Below are positions 1-8,305 of a DNA stretch of 64,000 nucleotides, piece by piece (position 1 is the first letter of the stretch; each line of letters begins with the position of its first letter). The position numbers and the translations under genes were made by a program. This DNA comes from Yoonia maritima. Lineage in GTDB: Bacteria; Pseudomonadota; Alphaproteobacteria; Rhodobacterales; Rhodobacteraceae. The notes under the pieces were generated by a model. It made no database searches, was not told where the DNA came from, and was given only the letters and a program-made list of their open reading frames with translations. The stretch covers positions 1 through 64,000 of the forward strand of contig NZ_PKFN01000008.1 of the NCBI RefSeq assembly GCF_002933395.1, given 5' to 3'.

Positions 1-279
1 CGCAACTGGGCCGCATTTCTGCTGGCCCACAACATTGAACATTCGATGAGCAGGCGCGGCAATTGCCATGACAATGCCGTTGCTGAGAGCTTCTTTAACC
101 TGCTCAAACGTGAACGCATCCGTCGTCGGGCATACAAAACCTGCGAGCAAGCCAGACAGGACATCTTCGACTACATCGAAATGTTCTATAACCCGAAACA
201 TAAACATGTTAGAAACGGTATGCAGTCGCCCGTCGACTTCGAAAACAGACAGTGCAATGTGAACCAAGAAGATGTCTAG
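1..279 (+). pseudogene. IS3-family transposase OrfB, C-terminal fragment
   Basis: The reading frame is open from the first base of the window, so the gene starts outside it. The visible part is the end of an rve-type DDE integrase domain: SMSRRGNCHDNAVAESFF is the conserved block around the catalytic Glu, followed by the basic helix LLKRERIRRRAY and the usual ending FYNPKHKHVRNGMQSPVDFE. IS3-group transposases act on their own element ends and are normally made by frameshift fusion of OrfA and OrfB. Whether the rest is intact cannot be seen. The family call is secure. Confidence 0.85.
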
Positions 280-297
280 GAAACTAGCGGCTATTCA
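273..297 (+). repeat. probable right inverted repeat of the IS3 element
   Basis: The 25 bases just after the OrfB stop read, on the minus strand, as a sequence beginning TGAATAGCCGC, the expected TGA-type tip of an IS3 end. The left copy is outside the window, so this rests on position and the TGA tip only. Confidence 0.4.
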
Positions 298-332
298 GTA
301 AGAAGGTCGGGATAACATCAAACAACCACAAA

Positions 333-656
333 GTGATCCGCAACCTGATTAATAAAGTGATCGAGGCTGCGCCAAAAATGGGCGTCGGTTTGACCTGCAT
401 TCAAAAGCCCGAGCAGGGTAATAAAGAGGCTGGCGAACCGAACCTTATCTTCGCAAAAAACAACGATGACGTTTTAAGTAAGCTTGCTAGCAGTGAAGCT
501 CAAATCGCTGGTGCGACCCATTTCTTTTGGGCAAAGGCCCAAACGAAGGTAAAAATATATCCTGCTTCATCACTGTCAGAGAACGCATCGAAGAAATTTT
601 ACCTCGGTGTTGAGGTGGAAGATGCTCTAAATATTGCTGAGCGCATCGACCTATAA
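333..656 (+). CDS. hypothetical protein, 107 residues
   Basis: GTG-started frame of 107 residues with ordinary composition, including a hydrophilic middle (NNDDVLSKLASSEAQIAGATHFFWAK) broken here only by normal residues and no membrane segment or signal peptide. I recognise no family. It lies just beyond the IS3 end, so it may be a remnant of an interrupted gene rather than a complete one. No clear ribosome binding site precedes the GTG. Confidence 0.35.
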   Translation: MIRNLINKVIEAAPKMGVGLTCIQKPEQGNKEAGEPNLIFAKNNDDVLSKLASSEAQIAGATHFFWAKAQTKVKIYPASSLSENASKKFYLGVEVEDALNIAERIDL

Positions 657-1122
657 GTGCCAAGCCAACACGGTACCAAAAGAGCAGCCTGAAAAAACCG
701 ATAGCGGTCATTGGTGCTGCCGCAGCAAAATGGGGCTTCGTCCCGCGTTTTATTTGTCTGATCTGCATGCAGCGAAAGCACGGTCTCAATTTCAGCTAGA
801 ACAATGCCCATGAATGGCCGGATTGACGATGCGCGTTGCGTTGCAACAACACTTGTGCCGCAAGTGCAAAGTTATGCTGCGTCAGCGAAGCGCGAAAAAC
901 CAACGGCAACAAAGTCCCGCACACTCGACCGTTAACCCTTCCCGACCGGACGCAACGTTAAACCACTCAAACACATACAGCGGTACATACGCCTACTGTA
1001 CGCAGTCTGTACGGCATCTGCATCGCCACATCGCCCACATTTTCAGGCATTAACCTGGCATATTCGCCCCACGGGCATACACGCGTGAAAAGCGGCGCGC
1101 GCGGTGTTAATGAATTCCATCG
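657..1122. other. non-coding gap, no gene recognised
   Basis: The 466 bases between the hypothetical gene and the Lrp-type regulator hold only low-quality frames, for example a basic 79-residue frame at 814-1053 without domain or ribosome binding site. I see no tRNA, rRNA or clear terminator. Confidence 0.4.
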
Positions 1123-1584
1123 CTAAAGCGGCAGCGCCACTGTCGATTTGATCTCTTCCATCGACAATAGCGCGGTGACGTTGTGCACCTTCACTTCGGA
1201 TATCAGCGCCTGATAGAATGTGTCATACGCACGGGCGTTTTTCACGCGCACCTTGAGGATGTAATCAATGTCCCCTGCCAGCCGGTGGGCCTCTTGCACT
1301 TCGGGTCGTGATTTCAGGGCCTTAAGGAATTTACCCTGCCAGTTCGCGTCATGCTCAGAGGTGCGGATCAGCACGAAAAAACAGGCCTCAAATCCCAGTG
1401 CTTCGGCGTCAAGCATGACCGTCTGATGGCCAATAATCCCGGCCTCGCGCATCTTGCGAATGCGATTCCAAACAGGCGTTTTCGAAGACCCTACATTCTT
1501 GGCAATTTCATCCAATGATTGCGCCGCATCGGTCTGCAATGCTGCTAAAATTTTCCGATCTGTCGCATCAATCCGTACCGACAT
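1123..1584 (-). CDS. Lrp/AsnC-family transcriptional regulator
   Basis: A 153-residue regulator with an N-terminal AsnC-type winged helix (DATDRKILAALQTDA, then SLDEIAKNVGSSKTPVWNRIRKM in two parts) and a C-terminal RAM ligand-binding domain ending in ALLSMEEIKSTVALPL. The start at 1584 is preferred to longer frames because GGAGAAA sits just upstream and the protein then begins MSVRIDATDR, typical for the family. It is divergent from cysG, so it probably controls the sulfite-reduction operon and itself from the shared 134-bp region; the effector (an amino acid such as cysteine) is inferred. Confidence 0.88.
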   Translation of the reverse strand: MSVRIDATDRKILAALQTDAAQSLDEIAKNVGSSKTPVWNRIRKMREAGIIGHQTVMLDAEALGFEACFFVLIRTSEHDANWQGKFLKALKSRPEVQEAHRLAGDIDYILKVRVKNARAYDTFYQALISEVKVHNVTALLSMEEIKSTVALPL

Positions 1585-1718
1585 TCTTATTTCTCCGCAT
1601 TCATAGGACAGACGGTCCAAATTCACAGGCAGCAAGAACAGGCTTCCTTAACTGCCCTATAGGGGGCGTAAATAGCAGAACAATATTCTATATTAAACCC
1701 AAGAAATCAGAGGCACCC

Positions 1719-3110
1719 ATGCAGCACTTTCCAATCTTCCTTGCCGTCGCTGGCCGTCGCATTGTCCTTTCGGGCGGTGGTGATGCGGCTATGGCAAAGC
1801 TGCGCTTGTTGATGAAAACCGAAGCAAAGTTGACCGTTATTGCGGAAAATACTGCGCCTGAAATCCAACGTTGGGCCGCTCAGGGCAAGCTTGCAATCAT
1901 CAGCCGTGAAATGCAGCCCGGCGATGCGCTCTGTGCTGCGCTGTTCTATGCTGCCAACGAAGATGATGCCGAAGATGCACGCGTCGCTGCGATTGCGAAT
2001 GCCGAAGGCGCATTGGTCAACATCGTTGATAACTTGGCCGACAGTCAGTTCATCACACCCGCCATTGTGGACCGCGACCCTGTAACAGTTGCCATCGGCA
2101 CCGAAGGTGCTGCCCCAGTTCTGGCGCGCGCGATCAAAGCAGACCTAGAGGCACGCCTTCCACAGTCGCTGGGTGTTCTAGCCCGCATCGGCAAAACGTT
2201 CCGCCACGCTGTTGATGTTCTGCCTATGGGTCGCAAGCGTCGTGATTTTTGGTCATCCTTCTATTTCGGTGCAGGCCCTAAGGCCTTTGAAGAAAAGGGC
2301 GCGGCCGCGATCGTCCCCACCTTGGAAACGCTTCTAGATCAGCAAATCATGGCGACAGACACAATTGGCCATGTTGATCTGGTTGGCGCTGGCCCCGGCG
2401 ATCCTGAGCTGCTGACGCTTAAGGCGCGTAATGCATTGGACAAGGCCGACGTGGTAATTCATGACAGATTGGTGACGCCAGAAATCTTGGAACTTGCCCG
2501 CCGCGAAGCTATTATCATCGATGCTGGCAAAGAAGGCTTTGGCCCCTCTATGGCGCAATCCGACATCGACGCGCTGATCGTTGAACATGCCAAAAACGGG
2601 CATCACGTTGTACGCCTTAAGGCGGGTGATCCCACTGTCTTTGGGCGTTTAGATGAAGAAATCGAAGCGCTGGAAACCGCAGACGTGCGTTACCGGATCA
2701 TTCCGGGCATCACTGCGGCATCCGCTGCGGTCGCAAATATTGGCCAAAGCCTGACGAAGCGCAACCGCAACTCGTCTGTGCGCCTGATTACGGGGCACGA
2801 CACCAAAGGTTACGCCGATCACGACTGGAAAGCCCTTGCTGCCCCCGGTGAAGTCGCTGCGATCTATATGGGTAAAAAATCTGCTCGTTTTATTCAGGGC
2901 CGCCTGCTAATGCACGGTGCGAACCCGGCAACACCGGTCACGATCATAGAAAACGTGAGCCGCGCCGACCAACGTATCATCGCGACCACTTTGGTCGAAC
3001 TGGAACCAACAATGTCGAACGCTAGTTTGATTGGTCCCGCAATTACATTTTACGGCCTCGCCCCGCGCGACGCTGCCGCACAATCGCTGACACTCAAGGA
3101 GTTCGCATAA
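1719..3110 (+). CDS. cysG: siroheme synthase CysG
   Basis: This 463-residue trifunctional enzyme converts uroporphyrinogen III to siroheme, the cofactor of the sulfite reductase encoded two genes downstream. The N-terminal precorrin-2 dehydrogenase/ferrochelatase half opens with a Rossmann segment (RRIVLSGGGDAAMAKLRLL). The methyltransferase half begins near residue 218 with VDLVGAGPGDPELLTLKA and contains VVRLKAGDPTVFGR. The ATG at 1719 follows AGAGG; a longer upstream frame overlaps the divergent regulator and is not family-like. Length matches E. coli CysG (about 457). The stop overlaps the next start by one base. Confidence 0.95.
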   Translation: MQHFPIFLAVAGRRIVLSGGGDAAMAKLRLLMKTEAKLTVIAENTAPEIQRWAAQGKLAIISREMQPGDALCAALFYAANEDDAEDARVAAIANAEGALVNIVDNLADSQFITPAIVDRDPVTVAIGTEGAAPVLARAIKADLEARLPQSLGVLARIGKTFRHAVDVLPMGRKRRDFWSSFYFGAGPKAFEEKGAAAIVPTLETLLDQQIMATDTIGHVDLVGAGPGDPELLTLKARNALDKADVVIHDRLVTPEILELARREAIIIDAGKEGFGPSMAQSDIDALIVEHAKNGHHVVRLKAGDPTVFGRLDEEIEALETADVRYRIIPGITAASAAVANIGQSLTKRNRNSSVRLITGHDTKGYADHDWKALAAPGEVAAIYMGKKSARFIQGRLLMHGANPATPVTIIENVSRADQRIIATTLVELEPTMSNASLIGPAITFYGLAPRDAAAQSLTLKEFA

Positions 3111-3421
3111 TGGCCCGCGCCTTTACCCCAAAAGTCATCACCGCAAATGCGTTGCTCGAAGGCGACGCCGTTTGGTTCACCGCTGATGATCGCTGGACGC
3201 CACTCATGTCCGAAGCTGAATTCATCACCGATGAAGCGCACGCTGACCTACGCCTGCTAGAAGCGCAAGCACGTCAAAGCGAAATCGCTGGTGCCTATCT
3301 TGCCGACGCTAAAGAAGGTCCAAATGGCCCAGAGCCAACGCATTTCCGCGAAGAGTTCCGCACACGCGGCCCGTCAAACTACGCCCATGGCAAACAAGTA
3401 GATAACGCGTCACGGACCTGA
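3110..3421 (+). CDS. DUF2849 family protein
   Basis: A 103-residue soluble protein, MARAFTPKVITANALLEGDA at its start, followed by VWFTADDRW. DUF2849 proteins sit between cysG and the sulfite reductase gene in many alphaproteobacteria, and the same place here supports the assignment. Its biochemical role is unknown; co-occurrence suggests a part in sulfite reduction or siroheme delivery. The start codon overlaps the cysG stop (TAATG), so the two are probably translationally coupled. Confidence 0.85.
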   Translation: MARAFTPKVITANALLEGDAVWFTADDRWTPLMSEAEFITDEAHADLRLLEAQARQSEIAGAYLADAKEGPNGPEPTHFREEFRTRGPSNYAHGKQVDNASRT

Positions 3422-3484
3422 TCCGCGACCTCCACATAACCCACGATGTTTCGGGCTGTCCCGAAACGCGAAGGAAGAAACCAG

Positions 3485-5155
3485 ATGTACGTATACAACG
3501 ATTTTGACGAAGCGTTTGTCCGCGAGCGCGTTGCCCAATTCCGCGGTCAAGTTGAACGCCGTATCGACGGATCACTGACCGAAGACGAATTCAAGCCACT
3601 ACGCCTGATGAACGGCCTGTACCTGCAACTGCACGCCTACATGCTGCGTGTTGCTGTGCCTTACGGTACGCTGAATCCGTCACAAATGCGCCAGTTGGCA
3701 TATATCGCTGATCGTTGGGACAAAGGTTACGGCCACTTCACCACCCGCCAAAACATCCAGTACAACTGGCCAAAACTGGCCGACGTGCCCGATATTCTTG
3801 AGGCTTTGGCCGATGTCGGCATGCACGCGCTTCAGACATCTGGGAATACGATCCGCAACGTGACCGCAGACCATTTTGCAGGTGCGTCAGCGGACGAGAT
3901 CGAAGATCCACGCCCAGTCGCCGAATTGCTACGCCAGTGGTCCACAGACCATCCAGAATTCCAGTTCCTGCCGCGCAAATTCAAAATCGCGGTGAGCGGT
4001 TCAGAGCATGACCGCGCTGTAACCCGCGCCCACGACATTGGTGTCCGCATGGTCCGTAACGCCGAAGGCACCCCGGGCTATGAGATCATCGTTGGTGGTG
4101 GCCTTGGCCGTACGCCAATGGTTGGCAAAGTACTGCGTGAATTCCTTCCTCGCGAAGAACTGCTTGCATATTGTGAAGCCATCGTCAGCGTCTACAACCT
4201 TCTGGGCCGCCGCGACAACAAATACAAAGCACGCATCAAGATCACCGTTCACGAAAACGGTCTTGAGACAATGCAACAGCTGGTCGAAGAACGTTTTGAG
4301 GCCATCCGCAAAGGCTTTACCGGGTTCGACCAAGAACTGCTAAAAAGCATCGAAGCCGCTTTCGCCCCACCCGCCTACGTCAGCAAATCTGACGAAGGCT
4401 ATGAGGCAGCGCGCCTTGCGAACCCAGCATTTCGTGCATGGTCTGACACCAACTTGGCTGCGCATAAGGCACCGGGTTATACAGTCGTGTCGATCAGCGT
4501 TAAAAAGCATGGTGAAACACCGGGTGATGCGACATCTGACCAGATGCGCGTGATGGCGGATATCGCTGAACAATACGGTCACGGTGAACTGCGGATCAGT
4601 CACGAACAGAACGTGATCCTGCCGCATGTCCATAAGGCGGACCTGCCCGCTGTTTACGCAGCCCTGCGCGAAGCTGACTTGGCAACAGCCAATATCGGTC
4701 TGGTCAGTGACATTATCGCCTGCCCCGGTATGGACTACTGTGCCTTGGCGACCGCCCGTTCGATCCCAATTGCACAGGAAATCGCAACGCGCTTTGACGA
4801 GCTTAAGATCGAGCACGACATCGGCGAGTTAAAGATCAAAATTTCAGGCTGCATCAATGCCTGTGGCCACCACCACGTGGGTCACATCGGTATTCTTGGA
4901 CTGGATCGCGCTGGTGTGGAAAACTATCAAATCACGCTTGGCGGTGACGGAACCGAAACCACGACAATCGGTACACGTGCAGGCCCCGGCTTTAGCGCAG
5001 ATGATATTGTGCCCGCGATCGAAAGGCTGGTCACAGGCTACCTTGACCTACGGCAAGACGCGGACGAGACCTTCCTTCAGGCCTACCGCCGCCTAGGAAT
5101 GGAACCGTTCAAGGCGATCCTCTACCCAGCCGAGGACAAAGCGAATGCCGCTTGA
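3485..5155 (+). CDS. cysI: nitrite/sulfite reductase hemoprotein (CysI type)
   Basis: A 556-residue siroheme [4Fe-4S] enzyme that reduces sulfite to sulfide with six electrons in cysteine synthesis. The cluster/siroheme cysteines are CPGMDYC at residues 413-419 and CINAC at 456-460, the C-x5-C ... C-x3-C signature. Two ferredoxin-like half domains are visible (LMNGLYLQLHAYMLRVAVPYG; QMRVMADIAEQYGHGELRIS). The ATG at 3485 is preferred to 3446 because GGAAG lies 8-10 bases upstream. The electron donor is probably ferredoxin or the FAD reductase at 5785. Its last 11 bases overlap the cysH remnant. Confidence 0.95.
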   Translation: MYVYNDFDEAFVRERVAQFRGQVERRIDGSLTEDEFKPLRLMNGLYLQLHAYMLRVAVPYGTLNPSQMRQLAYIADRWDKGYGHFTTRQNIQYNWPKLADVPDILEALADVGMHALQTSGNTIRNVTADHFAGASADEIEDPRPVAELLRQWSTDHPEFQFLPRKFKIAVSGSEHDRAVTRAHDIGVRMVRNAEGTPGYEIIVGGGLGRTPMVGKVLREFLPREELLAYCEAIVSVYNLLGRRDNKYKARIKITVHENGLETMQQLVEERFEAIRKGFTGFDQELLKSIEAAFAPPAYVSKSDEGYEAARLANPAFRAWSDTNLAAHKAPGYTVVSISVKKHGETPGDATSDQMRVMADIAEQYGHGELRISHEQNVILPHVHKADLPAVYAALREADLATANIGLVSDIIACPGMDYCALATARSIPIAQEIATRFDELKIEHDIGELKIKISGCINACGHHHVGHIGILGLDRAGVENYQITLGGDGTETTTIGTRAGPGFSADDIVPAIERLVTGYLDLRQDADETFLQAYRRLGMEPFKAILYPAEDKANAA

Positions 5156-5309
5156 TATTCGCACATGGATGGAGACTTCGAAAGAAGTTGACGGACAGGG
5201 CATAGCCCGCGATGATTTCCATGCAGGTCGTTGGTGGAACAGCGAAAAACAAGAATGTGGTATCCACGTTCAAAACGGTAAAATGGTACGCGAAGGAAAA
5301 GCAGCATGA
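5145..5309 (+). pseudogene. cysH: cysH remnant with large internal in-frame deletion
   Basis: Between cysI and the DUF934 gene, where Roseobacter-group genomes normally carry phosphoadenylyl-sulfate reductase (about 240 residues), there is only a 54-residue frame. It starts at ATG 5145 overlapping the cysI stop by 11 bases, reads MPLDIRTWMETSKEVDGQG, and passes directly into RDDFHAGRWWNSEKQECGIH. KQECGIH is the C-terminal catalytic-Cys motif of CysH. The PAPS-binding core is absent, so the product cannot be an active reductase by known chemistry. Its TGA overlaps the next ATG, so operon coupling survives. An assembly deletion is the main alternative. Confidence 0.7.
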
Positions 5310-5713
5310 GCGTGATCGTAACTGATAACGGTTTTGGAACAGACGATTGGGCCAACGGCTTTGTTGCGCGTGACGAAACCCCGGCAAACGGCGACTATTG
5401 TGTTGACTTGCCTTCTGACACCGCACCAGACACATTGGCACAGTTGACGAACGCGCCAATGATCCGCATTGATTTCCCATCATTTGCAGATGGTCGCGGC
5501 TTTACGCTTGCCGCGATGCTGCGCCGCGCAGGTTTCAAAGGACGCCTGCGTGCTAAGGGCCACGTCATTGCCGACCAATACGCCATGGCGCGTCGGTCTG
5601 GTTTTGATGAGGTCGAAATTGACGAAACGCTAGCGACCCGCCAGCCCGAAGACCAATGGCTATTCCGCGCTGATTGGCAAAAACATAACTATCAGGCCCG
5701 GATGCGCGGCTAA
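5306..5713 (+). CDS. DUF934 family protein (sulfite-reduction accessory)
   Basis: A 135-residue protein of the DUF934 family, with the family-like run RIDFPSFADGRGFTLAAMLR followed by GFKGRLRAKGHVIADQYAMA. DUF934 genes are almost always next to cysI/cysH, and the product is thought to help sulfite reductase, but its biochemistry is not settled. The start overlaps the stop of the cysH remnant (ATGA), which shows the ancestral cysI-cysH-DUF934 overlap arrangement has been retained. Confidence 0.88.
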   Translation: MSVIVTDNGFGTDDWANGFVARDETPANGDYCVDLPSDTAPDTLAQLTNAPMIRIDFPSFADGRGFTLAAMLRRAGFKGRLRAKGHVIADQYAMARRSGFDEVEIDETLATRQPEDQWLFRADWQKHNYQARMRG

Positions 5714-5784
5714 GGCGCCCTTCCCTGATCCAGATTAACGACTAGACCGGAGGGCGGCCCGAAAAAGGGTCGCCGACTTACATT

Positions 5785-6633
5785 ATGACCGAGCAAACAC
5801 CATTGACCGAAACCAAAGCCAAAGCCGTACCTGTCCTGCCTGATGCGCAAACAATCACCGAAGTGAAGCACTATACGGATAGTCTTTTTTCATTTCGCGT
5901 AACGCGCCCTGCGTCCCTGCGATTCCGTTCGGGCGAATTCGTGATGATTGGTCTAATGGGCGATCCTGATCCAAAGACCGGTAAACAGCGCCCATTGCTG
6001 CGCGCATATTCCATCGCGTCCCCATCGTGGGATGAAGAAATGGAGTTCTATTCGATCAAGGTCCAAGATGGCCCACTGACATCAAAACTACAGCATGTCA
6101 AAGTTGGTGATCAGATCATTCTAAAACCAAAGCCAGTTGGGACGTTGGTCCACGATGCCTTGCTGCCAGGTAAACGCTTGTATTTCTTCTCAACCGGTAC
6201 TGGTTTTGCACCATTCGCCAGCCTGTTGCGCGAACCGCAAACCTATGAAGACTATGATGAAATCATCATGACACATACATGCCGTGAAGTCGCCGAACTG
6301 ACCTATGGCCGTGACCTGATCGAGGGCCTGAAAACTGATGAACTTTTGAACGAAGTGATCGGCGAAGGCTTCTGGAAAAAGATTAAATATTACCCAACCA
6401 CAACACGTGAAGAGAGCCCAAAGATGGGCCGCATCACAGCGTTGATCGAAAACGGTGAACTGTTCAGCGATCTAGACATTCCAGCCATCAACCCGGCGAC
6501 TGACCGCGCGATGGTCTGTGGTTCTCTGGCGTTCAATCTCGACATCAAGGAACTGTTGGAAAAGGCTGGCCTGAACGAAGGTGCCAATTCTGAGCCTGGT
6601 GAATTCGTGATCGAAAAAGCGTTTGTTGGTTAA
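5785..6633 (+). CDS. fpr: ferredoxin--NADP reductase
   Basis: A 282-residue FAD enzyme moving electrons between NADPH and ferredoxin. The FAD-binding motif RAYSIASP is at residues 73-80, the NADP pyrophosphate motif GTGFAPF at 138-144, and the protein ends in FVIEKAFVG, typical of subclass-I bacterial Fprs. It is the last gene of the sulfite-reduction cluster, so a likely job is supplying electrons to CysI, though such enzymes also serve oxidative-stress defence. A strong terminator follows at 6651. Confidence 0.93.
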   Translation: MTEQTPLTETKAKAVPVLPDAQTITEVKHYTDSLFSFRVTRPASLRFRSGEFVMIGLMGDPDPKTGKQRPLLRAYSIASPSWDEEMEFYSIKVQDGPLTSKLQHVKVGDQIILKPKPVGTLVHDALLPGKRLYFFSTGTGFAPFASLLREPQTYEDYDEIIMTHTCREVAELTYGRDLIEGLKTDELLNEVIGEGFWKKIKYYPTTTREESPKMGRITALIENGELFSDLDIPAINPATDRAMVCGSLAFNLDIKELLEKAGLNEGANSEPGEFVIEKAFVG

Positions 6634-6650
6634 GTCGACCTTTCAGAAAT

Positions 6651-6689
6651 AAAAAGGGCCGCGTCAGAAATGGCGCGGCCCTTTTTATT
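6651..6689. terminator. bidirectional rho-independent terminator
   Basis: AAAAAGGGCCGCG at 6651-6663 pairs with CGCGGCCCTTTTT at 6674-6686, giving a GC-rich stem flanked by A and T runs on both sides. It lies between the ends of fpr (+) and the Ala-rich gene (-) and can serve both. Confidence 0.9.
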
Positions 6690-6705
6690 TTCAGTTGTGA
6701 TGGGC

Positions 6706-7467
6706 TTACATGCCCAGCATACCTTTCAACTGCTCCAAAGCTGCTTCCAGAAGTTCTGGATTGTCTTTTGCAGCGTTCAGCGCGGTTGTGATTGTTGTCT
6801 TCTGAATACCGGACAGATCGGAACCGTCGATCATTTCCATAACCTTGTCAGAATCAAAACCTTCAGTTGTCAGTAAATCAGCAACGGACCCCATCGCAGT
6901 TTCTGCCGCATCGTCAGCGGCTTCTGCGGCTTCACCAGCTGCTTCTGTGGCATCAGTTGCGGCTTCTTCAGCGGCTTCGGCAGTTTCTTCTGCAACGGCT
7001 GCAGCTTCTTCTGCCGCGGCAGCTTCGGTGGCTTCGAGCTCAGCCGCTGCGGTCGTCGCAGCTTCCTGTGCCGCAGCTTCTGCGGCTTCCAGCTCTGCTG
7101 CAGCGGCAGCTTCTAAAGCAGCAGCTTCAGCTTCGGCAGCAGCGGTAGCTGCTTCAAGTTCAGCAGCAGCCGCGGCGGCGGCTTCTTCAGCGGCAGCTTC
7201 GGCAGCGGCTTCATCGATTGCAGCTTGAGCAGCAGCCTCTTCAGCGGCGAGCGCTTCCGCAGCGGCTTGGGCTGCAGCTTCTTCTTCAGCCGCAGCGGCA
7301 GCTTGCGCTTCCGCTGCTGCAGCAGCGTCTGCCGCAGCTTGTTCAGCCGCAGCCGTTGCGCCAGTCAAAACGCCAACAGCTTCAGCTGGTCCACGTCCCT
7401 CGGCGGCATATTGATAGCCAAAGAAACCCAGTACTGCGACAATAACCAAAATGGCAATTGCTCTCAT
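6706..7467 (-). CDS. Ala/Glu-rich membrane-anchored coiled-coil protein
   Basis: A 253-residue protein with an N-terminal hydrophobic anchor (MRAIAILVIVAVLGFFGYQY), then about 150 residues almost wholly Ala, Glu, Gln and Asp, expected to form a long acidic helix or coiled coil. A normal-complexity C-terminal segment follows (SVADLLTTEGFDSDKVMEMI, then LLEAALEQLKGMLGM). The design suggests a periplasmic or envelope stalk with a small C-terminal domain. The DNA is a string of near-identical GCAGCTTC-like units, so length is probably variable between strains. Function unknown. The end converges on the fpr terminator. Confidence 0.75.
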   Translation of the reverse strand: MRAIAILVIVAVLGFFGYQYAAEGRGPAEAVGVLTGATAAAEQAAADAAAAAEAQAAAAAEEEAAAQAAAEALAAEEAAAQAAIDEAAAEAAAEEAAAAAAAELEAATAAAEAEAAALEAAAAAELEAAEAAAQEAATTAAAELEATEAAAAEEAAAVAEETAEAAEEAATDATEAAGEAAEAADDAAETAMGSVADLLTTEGFDSDKVMEMIDGSDLSGIQKTTITTALNAAKDNPELLEAALEQLKGMLGM

Positions 7468-7659
7468 TTTAACATCCTTTCAGATCTATTTTTACGGGCC
7501 CAATGGCCCTCAATGCGGATATGTCAGATGAAACAAACAAGGTGAAGTAGAAAACACGGGGAAAATCTAACGTATCGGCGCAGTTTTGCGGGTTGAAGAC
7601 CCATGCCTTGCAGTCTACTTTATAGGACACCTGAACGGAACAATTAAAGGATAAAGACC

Positions 7660-8205
7660 ATAGGACGCAGACCCCATAACGCCCCACCGCAACGCGAGAC
7701 AGGGCCACGGATCAACGACCGCATCCGCGCTAATGAAATCCGCCTTATCGGCGCGGAAGGCGAAAACGTGGGCGTTGTCACGCCACAGCGTGCAATGGCG
7801 ATGGCAGATGAAGCTGGGTTAGACTTGGTTGAAATCTCTCCCAATGCAACACCGCCGGTTTGCAAAATCATGGACTATGGCAAGTTCAAATACGAGACTC
7901 AGAAAAAAGAAGCTGAGGCACGTAAGAAACAAAAAATCATCGAAATCAAAGAAGTGAAATTCCGCCCAAACACGGATAATCACGACTACGAAGTGAAGAT
8001 GCGCAACGTTTTCAAATTTTTGGAAAACGGCGACAAAGTTAAAATCACGTTGCGTTTCCGCGGCCGTGAAATGGCCCACCAAGAACTGGGTCGTCAGCTG
8101 CTCGAACGCGTCGCTGAAGACACCAAAGAAACTGGCCGCGTCGAAAACTTTCCAAAGATGGAAGGCCGCCAGATGGTCATGCTGATCGGTCCACTACCGA
8201 AATAA
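7660..8205 (+). CDS. infC: translation initiation factor IF-3, AUA start
   Basis: IF-3 binds the 30S subunit and checks start-codon pairing. The family sequence begins well before the first GTG (7768): [19 protein letters not shown] is encoded from 7663. In that frame the only possible starts after the in-frame TAA at 7645-7647 are ATA codons; AAAGG at 7646-7650 places the ATA at 7660 at correct spacing. Rare AUU/AUA/AUC starts are a known feature of infC and give autoregulation, because IF-3 itself rejects them. The product has 181 residues with both IF-3 domains ([13 protein letters not shown] linker; [10 protein letters not shown]). Confidence 0.93.
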   Translation: MGRRPHNAPPQRETGPRINDRIRANEIRLIGAEGENVGVVTPQRAMAMADEAGLDLVEISPNATPPVCKIMDYGKFKYETQKKEAEARKKQKIIEIKEVKFRPNTDNHDYEVKMRNVFKFLENGDKVKITLRFRGREMAHQELGRQLLERVAEDTKETGRVENFPKMEGRQMVMLIGPLPK

Positions 8206-8228
8206 TCGCGACATAATTCTACAAATAC

Positions 8229-8258
8229 AAAAGCCCCGGCATTTGCTGGGGCTTTTTG
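8229..8258 (+). terminator. rho-independent terminator after infC
   Basis: AAAAGCCCC at 8229-8237 pairs with GGGGCTTTTT at 8248-8257 around a 10-base loop, ending in a T run 24 bases after the infC stop. Confidence 0.88.
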
Positions 8259-8305
8259 CTTGAACGCGGAACTTTTGGAAATTGGTAGTACTTGCCTGAC
8301 TGAAC

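Noticed and set aside
814..1053. 79-residue frame in the first large gap
   Set aside because: Basic, low-quality composition, no ribosome binding site, no recognisable domain.
1515..1718. Upstream extension of cysG
   Set aside because: It would overlap the divergent Lrp-type gene and adds residues absent from the CysG family; AGAGG supports the ATG at 1719.
6845..7228. Ser/Ala-rich frames opposite the Ala-rich gene
   Set aside because: Repetitive GCAGCTTC-like DNA leaves several antisense frames open; they are shadows.
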